A stretch of DNA of 64,000 nt from Selenomonas sp. AB3002 (GTDB lineage: Bacteria > Bacillota > Negativicutes > Selenomonadales > Selenomonadaceae), in assembly GCF_000702545.1 (NCBI RefSeq), contig NZ_JNIO01000008.1:1984001-2048000 (forward strand), written 5' to 3'. The notes beneath the pieces were generated by a model that saw nothing but the letters and a program-made list of their open reading frames with translations, had not been told where the DNA came from and did no database searches. Positions 1 to 8,961 of the stretch are shown piece by piece (positions within the stretch are counted from its first letter, which is position 1; the number at the start of each line of letters is the position of its first letter). Position numbers and translations under genes: made by a program.

Positions 1-1
1 G

Positions 2-1501
2 AACACCTACTGCTTCTTATTGGACAAAAATGGCAATCTGGTACCGCCGGGAGTGCGTGGAGAAATTTGCCTTGCCGGTCCTCATGTGGGGTATGGCTAC
101 TGGAACCGTCCGGAACTGACCGAAGCCGTGTTCGTCAACTGCCCCTTCGTACCTGGTATGCGTATGTACCATACAGGGGATTTGGGCTATTATGACAAAA
201 ACGGCCAAATCATTTACGCCGGAAGGATTGATTTCCAGATTAAGCTTCACGGCTACCGAATTGAATTGGGGGAAATCGAAAGTCGTGCCGCTCAGTATAG
301 CGGAATCAAGATGGTTAACGCTCAGGTGAAAAAAGACAGCTTGGTGCTGTACTATTCCGCCGATTGTGATATCGATTCAGAGGCATTAAGAGCTTTCCTG
401 ACGGAGTCGCTGGCTTCGTACATGGTGCCAACTGTTTACATGCAGTTGGATGAAATGCCCCTGACCCCCAACGGGAAAATTAATCGGAAGGCGTTGCCTG
501 AACCGGATGTTTCGGCCGAAACACAAAACGTCCCGCCAGAAAACAGGCTGGAAGAAAACTGTCTGCGGATTGCCAGGGAAATTCTCCCAGGCGTTACGTT
601 CGGTGTCACCGATGATTTGAAATCATTGGGATTAAATTCGCTGAAGGCCATGTTGCTGACCAGTCGGTTGAATAACGAATTGCGTATGCGGCTGCGGGTA
701 TCGGATATCATGCGTTACAAGACAATTCGCGGCTTTGTCAAGGGTAAGCGGCGTTATTCGTGGCTTTATGACGAATATGACGAAAAAAAGCCGGTACTGG
801 TATTTGTGCAGGGCATCGTGACGCTGAACGATACGGCGCATTTGCACGCGCTGTTTGACGAGTACTTCAATGTGTTTGTCATCGAACCCATTCAGAACCA
901 TTATGAAAGGATATTCGTATATGAGCACTATGATGAAGTGGTGGCGTTCTATCTGACTATCGCGCAATTGACTTTGCCTGAAGACGCAAAAATAGTCGGC
1001 TTTATTGGCTTCAGTTTTGGCGGAGCCATCGCTTACGGCATGGCTGCCGAGTGGGAAAAAATGACCGGGGAAAAACTCCCTGTGATCATGGGTGACACTA
1101 CTCTGCCCACCGCTGGCAAACGCGCTCCGCAAGAAGTCAAAAAAACAACCGTTCAAGATTTGCGGAAAATGACGGAAGCGTTTGAGGTCAAAGAACACGA
1201 GTATACAGATGAAGAACTGCAAATATTTGCGAATCTGAATAACATGGTCAGTACACTAAATTCGCAGAATTCGCTTGCGCCTTATGATGGTGAAGTAATC
1301 TTTTTGAACGCGCACCTCAACACTACGGAAAAAATGATGCGCGAGAAAATGGACGCGTTGCACAAAAATGCGCCGCAGGCGGAAATTCACGATTTTGTCG
1401 ATTATTCTCACGGCTCTATTTTCGTCAAGGAGGAAATGCACTCCTTCTACCGCAGAATAGCGCAAAAACTGCTTGGAAAAGGTGTTGATTTTGGATCGTA
1501 A
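2..1501 (+). CDS. Nonribosomal peptide synthetase, C-terminal part (A-domain end, PCP, thioesterase); 5' end outside window
   Basis: The reading frame is open from base 2, so the gene starts left of the window. The visible residues begin in the late adenylation domain. They include an A7-like YHTGDL, an A8 motif (GRIDFQIKLHGYRIELGEIE) and an A10 NGKINRKAL, in that order. A carrier-protein domain follows, with LGLNSLKA carrying the phosphopantetheine serine. The last 250 or so residues form an alpha/beta hydrolase (type I thioesterase) with nucleophile motif GFSFGG and a late histidine in DYSHGS. This is therefore the last module of a peptide synthetase, and its thioesterase should release the product. 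The substrate code lies outside the window, so the product is unknown. It overlaps the following MATE exporter, which is a plausible exporter of the product. Confidence 0.9.
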   Translation, partial: NTYCFLLDKNGNLVPPGVRGEICLAGPHVGYGYWNRPELTEAVFVNCPFVPGMRMYHTGDLGYYDKNGQIIYAGRIDFQIKLHGYRIELGEIESRAAQYSGIKMVNAQVKKDSLVLYYSADCDIDSEALRAFLTESLASYMVPTVYMQLDEMPLTPNGKINRKALPEPDVSAETQNVPPENRLEENCLRIAREILPGVTFGVTDDLKSLGLNSLKAMLLTSRLNNELRMRLRVSDIMRYKTIRGFVKGKRRYSWLYDEYDEKKPVLVFVQGIVTLNDTAHLHALFDEYFNVFVIEPIQNHYERIFVYEHYDEVVAFYLTIAQLTLPEDAKIVGFIGFSFGGAIAYGMAAEWEKMTGEKLPVIMGDTTLPTAGKRAPQEVKKTTVQDLRKMTEAFEVKEHEYTDEELQIFANLNNMVSTLNSQNSLAPYDGEVIFLNAHLNTTEKMMREKMDALHKNAPQAEIHDFVDYSHGSIFVKEEMHSFYRRIAQKLLGKGVDFGS

Positions 1502-3227
1502 AGCTTATTTAATCAATTACAGTTTCAGGTACTACATGATTGCGGCCATTATGACCATGGCCGCAATGAACCTGAATAGCATCATAAACGGCATCCTTAT
1601 GGGTAATCTGTTGGGTGCCGATGCTTTCTCGTCGATAAATGTTGCCATGCCGGTTGTAATCTGCATCAGCGCCATTGGCGCATTGTTGGCGCAGGGGCCG
1701 GCTAACCGCATTGCCCAGCATCTTGGGGCGATGGATAACAATCGCGCCAATCAGGTATTCACGGTCAGTTTTGGTTCTATGCTGGCCGTGTGCCTGACTC
1801 TGAGCGCAATCGTGGCGGCCACGGATTTTTCCGCCTTTGTGGTGGGTTTGCTGCCCGTTGACGCAGAGCTGCTCCCGCTGGTGAGTAAATACATCGGAGT
1901 ATTGATGATGGGCTGTATGGTGATTGTTTTTCAGAACGGACTGTCATTGCTGGTTGACGTTATGGGCAAGCCTAAGGTTGTGACTATCGGCATGATTGCC
2001 GGTATGGTTGCTAATGCTGCTTTTGTCGTAACGAGCGTAAAAGTGTTGCACATGGATATTGTAGGCGCAGCCTATGCTACCTTGTTCGGTGCTTTGGTCT
2101 GTGACATGGTTCTGCTAGGTTATATTTTCAAGTATAGCGGAATGAAACTGTGTCGTTGCCCGAATTGGTGGAAAGACTTCCGTAGCGGTATAGCCTATTC
2201 TTTGCCCAGTTTGGTGGGGACAATATCAGTCATAGTTCTCATGCTGGTTTGCAACACATACATTATGGCCAATCAGGGGGCAAATGGCATGTTTGTCATG
2301 TCCATCGGTTACAGCATCATCTCCATCGGTAGCATGATTTCCAATGGTGTGGGAATGTCCTACACGGCCATAGGCGGCATGATGATCGGGCAGGGAGACT
2401 ATCGCGGCGTGAGGTTGTTGTTTGCGCGGGGAATGTTTGTCACTTTGCTGGCGCCGATTTGTTTTAACATTGGAGGACTGTTTTCCCGAAATCTGGCCTC
2501 CCTCTTTGGCGCCAATACACCTGAGCTGATAGAACTGACCGGGCATGCCCTGCCCATGATTTGCGTGATGCTGTTTTCTCTTGGGATTGTATCCTCGCTG
2601 ACGTTTTTGCATGTGGCGCTGGGGCATCGGGTGATTTCCAGCGTGAACAGTCTGATGACACTGGCTACGATTACCGTTTCCTTCATGTTTTTGGATTATA
2701 TGTTACCGCCGGATCAAATTTGGTGGGCGTTTCCTTTGGCTACGGCGCTAAGCCTGCTGATTATTTTGTCGGACACGATGGCGGTTAGTATGCGTTCACA
2801 GGGTAAATTACAGCTGGTTTCGCTGATACCCAAAGATGACCCGGAACGGAAAATGCTTGATATTTCGGTAGAATGTACCGCAAAAGAAGAAACAGCAGCT
2901 ATTGATTCGTTAATCCGGTTCTTGCGGGAAAACGGCGCAAGCGATTGGGAAAATAGCGTCGTTCACTGTCTGGATGAGCTTATGTTGAACATCTTGAATC
3001 ATTCTGGCTGTGGCAGTGGCAGTTACATGGATTTGTCAGTGATGCTTCAGGAAGATAAGATTGCGGCTTATTTGCGGAGCGAGGGCAAGCCCTTTGATCC
3101 TTTGAAGGTCAAAAAAGACGACCACAAGATAGGCATGACAATTATATTTCACTATTGCAGTAGCTTGGAGTATCGCTATTCGTACAGTCAAAACATTGTG
3201 TTGGTAAGCTGGGATATTGTGTCATAA
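1473..3227 (+). CDS. MATE-family multidrug/peptide exporter with fused C-terminal HATPase (anti-sigma kinase-like) domain
   Basis: About 450 residues form a polytopic MATE/DinF-type transporter with about 12 hydrophobic segments (from YYMIAAIMTMAAMNLNSIINGI onward). The last 120 residues are soluble and resemble the GHKL ATPase of RsbW-type kinases. They carry an N-box-like HCLDELMLNILNHSG, a degenerate G1 box at SEGKPFDP (Ser where Asp is usual) and a G2-like stretch starting HKIGMTIIF. A typical MATE protein is about 450 residues and lacks this domain. The listed TTG start overlaps the NRPS by 29 bases. TTG at 1491, behind GGAAAAGGTG, is an alternative start. The overlap implies translational coupling with the NRPS, and export of the NRPS product is an inference. 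The role of the ATPase domain is unknown. Confidence 0.85.
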   Translation: MEKVLILDRKAYLINYSFRYYMIAAIMTMAAMNLNSIINGILMGNLLGADAFSSINVAMPVVICISAIGALLAQGPANRIAQHLGAMDNNRANQVFTVSFGSMLAVCLTLSAIVAATDFSAFVVGLLPVDAELLPLVSKYIGVLMMGCMVIVFQNGLSLLVDVMGKPKVVTIGMIAGMVANAAFVVTSVKVLHMDIVGAAYATLFGALVCDMVLLGYIFKYSGMKLCRCPNWWKDFRSGIAYSLPSLVGTISVIVLMLVCNTYIMANQGANGMFVMSIGYSIISIGSMISNGVGMSYTAIGGMMIGQGDYRGVRLLFARGMFVTLLAPICFNIGGLFSRNLASLFGANTPELIELTGHALPMICVMLFSLGIVSSLTFLHVALGHRVISSVNSLMTLATITVSFMFLDYMLPPDQIWWAFPLATALSLLIILSDTMAVSMRSQGKLQLVSLIPKDDPERKMLDISVECTAKEETAAIDSLIRFLRENGASDWENSVVHCLDELMLNILNHSGCGSGSYMDLSVMLQEDKIAAYLRSEGKPFDPLKVKKDDHKIGMTIIFHYCSSLEYRYSYSQNIVLVSWDIVS

Positions 3228-3228
3228 G

Positions 3229-3280
3229 GAAGGCAGAAGCCGTCCCCCACTTATGGAAGTGGGGGACATCTTCTGCCTTC
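3229..3280 (+). terminator. Long two-part stem-loop after the MATE gene
   Basis: The outer arms (3229-3239 and 3270-3280) pair perfectly over 11 bp, and the inner arms (3242-3252 and 3257-3267) pair perfectly over 11 bp with a 4-nt loop. It starts 2 nt after the MATE stop codon. No strong U-run follows, so it may act as a terminator or as an mRNA-stabilising hairpin. Confidence 0.65.
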
Positions 3281-3505
3281 GTTATTTTCGGGATTCGGGA
3301 GCAAACCTTTCGCACAGAGTTTTTACCATGGAAATATATAGCTCCTTGCAACGGGAGTATCAATAAAAATTTTATTAATTCATTCAAATTCTGGCGTGTT
3401 TCAAAAACAGCCATTTGATGTTTAAAAATCCTTTGAAAGAGCAAAAAGCAACACCCTCCTGTGCGGCATAAAATGCCGTTGAGTTTTCGCTTTTGTGTGC
3501 GAAAT

Positions 3506-4126
3506 TTATGCAACTTGTTCCGCCATGTCTTTGTCCCAGAATCCATATTCCTCCAGCAGGTCAATGAATTCTGGCCACGGCTTGCCTGTAAGCAGCTCCA
3601 ACGGGCTGTGGCCCTTTCTTGACGCAACCCTTGACCTACGGTACTTCTTCGCATTCATGTGAAGTTGAACCAGGCTATAAAAGTTCGATGAAACATGCCT
3701 CTTTATGTTCATGTAGGCACGAAGTCTGCCATTGACATTTTCGACCATGCTGCTGGCCCTCTTGATGCCGGTGACTATTTCATCATGCACTTTTTCAACA
3801 TTGGCTAACTCCCCTGCCGGGATGAGGGCTGATGCCTGCCGGGGAAGTTTCGCATAGGCTTCGGACTCTTTGTTTACTGCCAATCTGCCATAGAGAAGGC
3901 GGAATACCTCCTCAGGCAGTCCCATAGCCTCAGCTTTCATGCTGAAATCACGGAACAGCCTGCTTATGAAAAGCATGATCGTAGGCAGCCGCTCTCTGAA
4001 CCGCAGAATTTCACTGCTAAGCTTGTATGACCAGCTATAGCGGATTGACACAGCAAGCATCTCGTCAAGAATCCAATCCATTAGCTCCATCACCTCGTCA
4101 TAGCTATAGCCGCTAAAGGAGACCAT
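3506..4126 (-). pseudogene. Truncated transposase (C-terminal part of a DDE-type element)
   Basis: The protein from residue MVSFSGYSYDEV onward looks like the C-terminal third to half of a DDE transposase. The end carries the pattern ENVNGRLRAYMNIKRH, then RKGHSPLELLTGKPW, seen in integrase-like transposases of the SPAELLTG type. About 206 residues remain, and no catalytic N-terminal part is found upstream. The frame runs on past 4126, but there it is antisense to an unrelated coding-like fragment on the plus strand (4135-4263). The element therefore appears cut near 4127-4137. This is a decayed insertion sequence between the NRPS-MATE unit and the lactate dehydrogenase operon. The IS family is not assigned with confidence. 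Confidence 0.65.
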
Positions 4127-4134
4127 CTCACAGT

Positions 4135-4263
4135 GACTTTGATTATGAGCTAATCGGCTGGTACGAAACCCTTGATAGTCTTTTGTATGACTGCTATCTC
4201 GATGACAAAGCATTTGCAGAAATCATTATGGCCGACGAAACAGAGATTATCGGCAAAGACTGA
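4135..4263 (+). pseudogene. Possible C-terminal remnant of an unidentified plus-strand gene
   Basis: From 4135 the plus strand reads DFDYELIGWYETLDSLLYDC and continues through acidic residues to end in EIIGKD and a TGA at 4263. The composition is protein-like and acidic, but no start codon or SD precedes it: the frame is closed by TAA at 4114 and switches into IS-derived sequence. The simplest reading is the tail of a gene interrupted by the transposase element next to it. I do not recognise the family. Confidence 0.3.
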
Positions 4264-4410
4264 GCATACCTCCACTAACTATGAATCCTACCAAAAAGAT
4301 TCGCGTCGATGTCATACGAACAAATGGAAAACTATCACCTTCTTCCCAGACATCAATCAATCTTCAAGTCTTTTCCAAACATATAATACAGGTTGTTGTT
4401 CAGCAAAACT

Positions 4411-4451
4411 AAAAAAATGCCGCCCCGCTGGTTCGTAGCCAGTAGGGCGGC
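4411..4451 (-). terminator. Intrinsic terminator of the lactate dehydrogenase operon
   Basis: Arms at 4419-4431 and 4439-4451 (GCCGCCC, a 2-nt mismatch, then CTGG) form a GC-rich hairpin. On the minus strand it is followed by a U-run (seven A on the plus strand at 4411-4417). It lies 27 nt beyond the ldh stop. Confidence 0.85.
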
Positions 4452-4477
4452 GGTTTATGTATATAGGGCTGTCTGGC

Positions 4478-5881
4478 TTACGCCTGGCAGACCTTGTGGG
4501 GGTTCAAAATGTTGTTGGGGTCGAAGACCTGCTTGATGCCCTGCATAAGCCTCAGGCTGGCTTCCGGCAGGGATTCTTTCAGATAGGGGCGCTTGGCAAG
4601 GCCGATGCCGTGCTCGCCGCTGACCTGACCCCGGAGTTCTCTTGCCTTTGCATACATGCTGGACATGGATTTATCCAGCATTTCCTGCCATTTATCCTCC
4701 GGCATATCATCTCTGAGGATATAGACATGGAGGTTGCCGTCACCTGCGTGGCCGAAGGACTTGATACGGATGCCCAGCTGCTGGCGCAGTTCATGGACGT
4801 ATTCCACGAAGGCGTTGACCTTGTTCCTGGGAACCACCACATCAACTTCGTCCATCTCACTGGTGGAAGCCTTGATGGCTTCCAGGAAGGCGCCCCTGGT
4901 CTTCCAAACGGGAGTGCTGCGCTCCTCAGTGTCGGCAATGAGGATGTCGATAGCCCCCTGGTCCAGGCAGATCTGGGCGGTATCGTCATAATAGGAGGCG
5001 ATTTCCTCCATGGTGTTGCCGTCGAATTTCAGCAGGAGATAGGCGTCCGCCTGATTGTCCGGGAACTTGCGGCCTAAGTATTCCTCTGCGTCAAGGATTA
5101 CTTCCCTTTCCATAAACTCGATGGCCGTGGGCACGGACTTGGACTGGATGATGAGAGGCACCGTGCCGATGGCCTGTTCCAAAGTGGGATAAGGTACCAG
5201 CAGGCTCACAGTCTTCTTGGGCAGGGGCAGCAGTTTCAGCACCGCCTTGGTGACAAAGGCCAGGGTGCCCTCGGAGCCAATGACCATATCCTTCAGGTCG
5301 TAGCCGGAGCTGTTCTTCACCACCTTGCCCCCCAGCTGCAGGACTGTGCCGTCTGCCAGCACCACCTCAAGGGCACGGACGTAATCCCGGGTGACGCCGT
5401 ATTTCACAGCCGTCATGCCACCAGCATTTGTGCTGATATTGCCGCCGATGGTGGCAGATTTCTCACCGGGGTCAGGGGGATAGTAGAAGCCCTTCTCCTC
5501 CACGAACCCCTTGAGTTCCATGAGCAGCACTCCCGGCTCCACCGTGAGGGTGAGATTTTCTTCGTCAAGTTCCAAAATATGGTTCATCAGGGTGGTATCT
5601 ATCATGATGCCCTGCTCTACTGCCACGGAAGCACCCACCAGTCCCGTGCCCGCCCCCCGGGGGGTAACTGCAATATGATGCTCGTTGGCATAGGCCATAA
5701 GCCTTGACACTTCCTCTGTGGAAGTCACCCTGGCCACCAAAGTAGGATAGACCCGCTTGCTGGCCAGCTCGTCATGGCTGTATTCCTCATTTATTTCCTC
5801 GCCAAAGAGCAAGCGTTCCCTGTCTATGAAGCCGGCAATCGCCAGCAAATCTTCTTTTCCTACCTGCCTGTACTCACTCAT
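4478..5881 (-). CDS. FAD-linked D-lactate dehydrogenase subunit of an EtfAB-dependent (electron-confurcating) complex
   Basis: The 467 residues match the GlcD/LctD family of FAD-binding oxidases. The PCMH-type FAD domain has [18 protein letters not shown] near residue 75, [17 protein letters not shown] near 140 and [19 protein letters not shown] near 205. The C-terminal FAD-oxidase domain has [26 protein letters not shown] and a final NILNPHKVC. The ATG overlaps the etfA stop by 4 nt, so the two are translationally coupled. The order etfB-etfA-ldh is that of lctBCD in Acetobacterium woodii, where the complex oxidises lactate with NAD+ while consuming reduced ferredoxin. That role is inferred here from family and order. 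No lactate permease is adjacent. Confidence 0.9.
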   Translation of the reverse strand: MSEYRQVGKEDLLAIAGFIDRERLLFGEEINEEYSHDELASKRVYPTLVARVTSTEEVSRLMAYANEHHIAVTPRGAGTGLVGASVAVEQGIMIDTTLMNHILELDEENLTLTVEPGVLLMELKGFVEEKGFYYPPDPGEKSATIGGNISTNAGGMTAVKYGVTRDYVRALEVVLADGTVLQLGGKVVKNSSGYDLKDMVIGSEGTLAFVTKAVLKLLPLPKKTVSLLVPYPTLEQAIGTVPLIIQSKSVPTAIEFMEREVILDAEEYLGRKFPDNQADAYLLLKFDGNTMEEIASYYDDTAQICLDQGAIDILIADTEERSTPVWKTRGAFLEAIKASTSEMDEVDVVVPRNKVNAFVEYVHELRQQLGIRIKSFGHAGDGNLHVYILRDDMPEDKWQEMLDKSMSSMYAKARELRGQVSGEHGIGLAKRPYLKESLPEASLRLMQGIKQVFDPNNILNPHKVCQA

Positions 5882-7068
5882 GCGATTTCCCTCCCCTGCT
5901 TGATGCTGGCAATAAGCTGCGGCAGAATCTCATAGATATCTCCCACCACGGCATAGTTTGCCACCTTGAAAATGGCCGCCTTGGGGTCGGTATTGATGGC
6001 AAAGATTTCTTCGGAGTGCTCCATGCCAGCCACGAACTGGATGGCACCGGAGACACCGCAGGTGATGATGAGCTTGGGACGCACCGTGCGGCCCGAAAGG
6101 CCAATCTGGCGGCGCGGGTCCATCCAGCCGACTTCCACCAGGGGACGGGTACAGGCCACATCGCCCCCCAGGGCCTCGGCCAGTTCTTCCACCAGAGCAA
6201 GGTCTTCCTTCTTCTTGACACCTCGCCCTGCCACTACCAGCACATCGGCATGCTCGATGCTCTTTTCCCTGGGCTTCTTGGTGATGCCCAGCACCTCGAT
6301 GCGGGAGGAAAGCTCCTCCTTCACCTCCAAAGGCACAATCACGCCCTGTGCCTCCTTGGACCGCTCAGGCGCCTCCATGATCTTGTAGCGCACAGTGGCC
6401 ATCTGAGGACGTGTATTGGGAGTAAGAATCTCAGCCATGATATTGCCGCCGAAGGCCGGGCGAATCTGCACCAGATCGCTGTTCTCATGAATGTCCAGCA
6501 CCGTGCAGTCAGCCGTGAGCCCCGTATGGAAACGGGCTGCCACCCTGGGGGCCAGCTGCCTCCCCACAGGGGTAGCACCCACCAGGATAGCCGCAGGCTG
6601 AACCTGGCGGATAAAGCTCTCAAAGACCTTGGCGTAAATCTCGATATTGAATTGGGATAGTACAGGCTTGTCACAGACAAAGACCTTGTCCACCCCATAA
6701 TGGCGCAGCTCCTCCGCTCCGCTGCCGATATTCTCTCCCATGAAAAGGGCAAAGACCTGCTGATGGATCTTGTCTGCCAGCTCACGGGCCTTGCCCAGCA
6801 GCTCAAAAGATACGGGATGGATGCGTCCGTCCACATGGTCTATATACACGGCAATCCCCTGCCACTTGCTCTTGTCTACAGCGGGTTCCGGGGCATCCTC
6901 CACAAACTCCACCGCACCGCCGCTCTTCTTCACGCAGAGCTTGCACATGCGGCAGGCAGCGCCTATCTCCACCTTGCCCTCGCTGGCGGTCATGGCACCA
7001 AAGGGACAGATAGAAACCAGCGCAGCAATATCTTCAATCTTTTCCTGATGAATTACCAATTTGCCCAT
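5878..7068 (-). CDS. etfA: Electron transfer flavoprotein alpha subunit with N-terminal ferredoxin-like domain
   Basis: The first 60 or so residues hold a single [4Fe-4S]-type cysteine set: CPFGA, then [13 protein letters not shown]. The ETF N-domain follows. The C-terminal FAD-binding domain has the family signature around [19 protein letters not shown] followed by AGM. An N-terminal ferredoxin module is typical of EtfA proteins in bifurcating or confurcating complexes. I chose ATG at 7068 because GGGAG sits 8 nt upstream; an in-frame ATG at 7083 has no good SD. It lies between etfB and the lactate dehydrogenase gene and overlaps the latter by 4 nt. Confidence 0.92.
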   Translation of the reverse strand: MGKLVIHQEKIEDIAALVSICPFGAMTASEGKVEIGAACRMCKLCVKKSGGAVEFVEDAPEPAVDKSKWQGIAVYIDHVDGRIHPVSFELLGKARELADKIHQQVFALFMGENIGSGAEELRHYGVDKVFVCDKPVLSQFNIEIYAKVFESFIRQVQPAAILVGATPVGRQLAPRVAARFHTGLTADCTVLDIHENSDLVQIRPAFGGNIMAEILTPNTRPQMATVRYKIMEAPERSKEAQGVIVPLEVKEELSSRIEVLGITKKPREKSIEHADVLVVAGRGVKKKEDLALVEELAEALGGDVACTRPLVEVGWMDPRRQIGLSGRTVRPKLIITCGVSGAIQFVAGMEHSEEIFAINTDPKAAIFKVANYAVVGDIYEILPQLIASIKQGREIA

Positions 7069-7120
7069 ACTTTCATCTCCCATTGAGTCAGGAGTTTTCT
7101 CCTAAACACCTTAGCACTGC

Positions 7121-7912
7121 TCACGCTATATACTTGTGACTCTTCAAATGCTGATATATCTTCCGTGCCAGCTCCTCGCCGGTGCCCTCCCAAGTCTCCC
7201 GCGCCTTGTGTATCTCCGGCGGAAAAATCCTCTGCACCTGGGTGGGAGAACCGTTCAACCCATAGTGGTGCTCGTCCTTGTCTTCCATATCATTCAGCGT
7301 ATAGGTAACTATCTCTCTATTGGCAGTCTCCTTGCCCTTCTTATACGAAGGCAGCCGCGGTTCATATATATCCTTCTGCACCGTCAGCAAGCAGGGGAAG
7401 GCAACCTTCAGGGACTCCACATCCTCAGACATCTCCATGTCTACCATGACGGCGCCATCCTCTACTCCCTTCACCGCCTTCACATTGCAGACGCAGGGAA
7501 TGCCCAGCTGCTCGGACACCTCCGGCCCTACCTGGGCAGTGTCCCCATCAGTGGTCTGAAGGCCGCAGATAATCAGGTCAAACTTGCCAAAGCGCTTGAT
7601 GCCCTGGGATAGGGTATAGCTGGTGGCCAGCACATCTGCCCCGCCAAATTTCCTGTCGGTGATCAGGCAGCCCTTGTCAGCCCCCATGGCAAAGGCCTCG
7701 TATATGATGGACTTGGCAGGAGGCGGACCCATGGTAAGGACGCTCAGGCTGCCCCCATACTGCTCCTTCAGCCGCAGCCCTGTCTCCAAGGCAAATAAGT
7801 CGTAAGGATTCATCTTGGCATCCGCGCCATTGCGCTTGAGCACCCCCGTCACCGGGTCCACTTCAACTTTATTAGAACCTGGTACCTGCTTGATACAAAC
7901 TAAAATATCCAT
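7121..7912 (-). CDS. etfB: Electron transfer flavoprotein beta subunit
   Basis: The 263 residues are typical EtfB. The N-terminus MDILVCIKQVPGSNKVEVDP is followed by MNPYDLFALETGLRLKE, and the nucleotide-binding stretch is DLIICGLQTTDGDTAQVGPE. A strong SD (AAGGAGG) lies 8 nt before the ATG. It is the first gene of the three-gene etfB-etfA-ldh unit, and a leader palindrome at 7939-7955 may be its operator. In bifurcating complexes the beta subunit carries the flavin that splits or joins electron pairs and contacts NAD(H). That part is family knowledge. Confidence 0.93.
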   Translation of the reverse strand: MDILVCIKQVPGSNKVEVDPVTGVLKRNGADAKMNPYDLFALETGLRLKEQYGGSLSVLTMGPPPAKSIIYEAFAMGADKGCLITDRKFGGADVLATSYTLSQGIKRFGKFDLIICGLQTTDGDTAQVGPEVSEQLGIPCVCNVKAVKGVEDGAVMVDMEMSEDVESLKVAFPCLLTVQKDIYEPRLPSYKKGKETANREIVTYTLNDMEDKDEHHYGLNGSPTQVQRIFPPEIHKARETWEGTGEELARKIYQHLKSHKYIA

Positions 7913-7938
7913 CGTTGCTCACCCTCCTTATCGCCTGT

Positions 7939-7955
7939 AATTCGTCATACGAATT
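7939..7955 (-). promoter_or_regulatory. Candidate GntR/LldR-type operator upstream of etfB
   Basis: A perfect inverted repeat with 7-bp arms and a 3-bp spacer reads AATTCGTATGACGAATT on the minus strand. It fits the TNGTNNNACNA pattern bound by FadR/LldR-type GntR regulators, and lactate regulators of this type control lactate oxidation operons. It lies 27-43 nt before the etfB start. Binding is inferred, and no regulator gene is adjacent in the window. Confidence 0.5.
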
Positions 7956-8060
7956 TATTCTCCTGCTAAAAATTGAATAAATTTTTCTATCAATTGTGAA
8001 ATAACTAACTTACTGATAGAACAAGAGCGAATCATAACCAAAATCTGGTATAAGCAGATG

Positions 8061-8085
8061 AAAAAACCTCCCTCAATGAGGGAGG
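8061..8085 (-). terminator. Intrinsic terminator downstream of the 8097-8930 gene
   Basis: CCTCCCTC (8067-8074), a 3-nt loop and GAGGGAGG (8078-8085) make an 8-bp stem with a six-U run on the minus strand. Confidence 0.85.
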
Positions 8086-8096
8086 CTTGAAAATAC

Positions 8097-8930
8097 TTAG
8101 CTCAACCGGATAACCCCGGGCCGATCAATGCGCCAGTTCCCCAGCACAGCCTTGAAAATAGCGGGCAGCTTCACCTGATAGCCGCTGTATGTAGTGCCCC
8201 GTTCGTAATTGGAAGCAAACGTCTCCTTCATGCCCTGATGTTCATGTGCATCTGAATTATAGGGCTTGATGGGGTTAGGCACCACAGCATACTTGCCGGG
8301 ACCTGCTCCCTCTATGGTCATGGCCCAGAGGTTGCTCTGCAGGATATCCCCTATCACCACGAACTTAGGCTGCTCTGTCATCTTGTCGATTTCCGTAAAG
8401 GCCAGCATAGCCAGATGATACCTGTCCACAAACTGCTCGCAGGCCTGTTTGTAACGCGGCTGGTTCATATTGGCAGCCAGGCCGTTGAATTCATCCACCA
8501 TGGCCTGCCAGGGAGTCTTTTCATCAGGCACTTCCTTGGTGACAGCAGCAGCCTCCTTGTCGGAGAGCTTTTCTGCCGTAGCCTCGGCCTCGGCCCGTTC
8601 CACGGCCTTTTCCAGCTTTTCCAGCGCCTCTGCGTCCATTTCCTCCCCCTCTTTCAGGGTGGGGATAAGGCCGGCTCTGCCCAGGCGGTTGGCAGCCATG
8701 GTAGCTTTGAGCTTGATTTCTTCCTTGCGCAGGCGCGATTCCACATCCTTGAGGCGGTCTTTCATCTTGTCGTATTCATCCATGAAAGACTGCATCCTGA
8801 CGTATTTCTTCTGTCCTTCCTGCATCATAGTCCAGGCGTAAGCCGCAAAGACAAAGGCCAGTATGCTGACGGTGAGACAGACAAATATCAAGAGATCCCT
8901 CAGCATGGGAGAAAAAATCCCGTCCGACAT
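8097..8930 (-). CDS. Membrane-anchored coiled-coil protein of unknown function
   Basis: The 277 residues are not a family I recognise. Residues 10-32 (LLIFVCLTVSILAFVFAAYA) form one transmembrane segment. A charged, coiled-coil-like stretch follows (about residues 40-120, rich in E, K, A and R). The C-terminal domain, roughly residues 140-277, has conserved-looking motifs FVVIGDILQSNLWAMTIEG and YERGTTYSGYQVKLP. An SD (AAGGAGGG) precedes the ATG. It is the last gene after the SPINDLY-like transferase, 31 nt downstream, and ends at a terminator. A cytoplasmic domain hung from the membrane is likely, and a role with the neighbouring glycosylation genes is only suggested by position. Confidence 0.75.
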   Translation of the reverse strand: MSDGIFSPMLRDLLIFVCLTVSILAFVFAAYAWTMMQEGQKKYVRMQSFMDEYDKMKDRLKDVESRLRKEEIKLKATMAANRLGRAGLIPTLKEGEEMDAEALEKLEKAVERAEAEATAEKLSDKEAAAVTKEVPDEKTPWQAMVDEFNGLAANMNQPRYKQACEQFVDRYHLAMLAFTEIDKMTEQPKFVVIGDILQSNLWAMTIEGAGPGKYAVVPNPIKPYNSDAHEHQGMKETFASNYERGTTYSGYQVKLPAIFKAVLGNWRIDRPGVIRLS

Positions 8931-8961
8931 CTCTTTCCCTCCTTATCAAAGCTCCTGCGGC

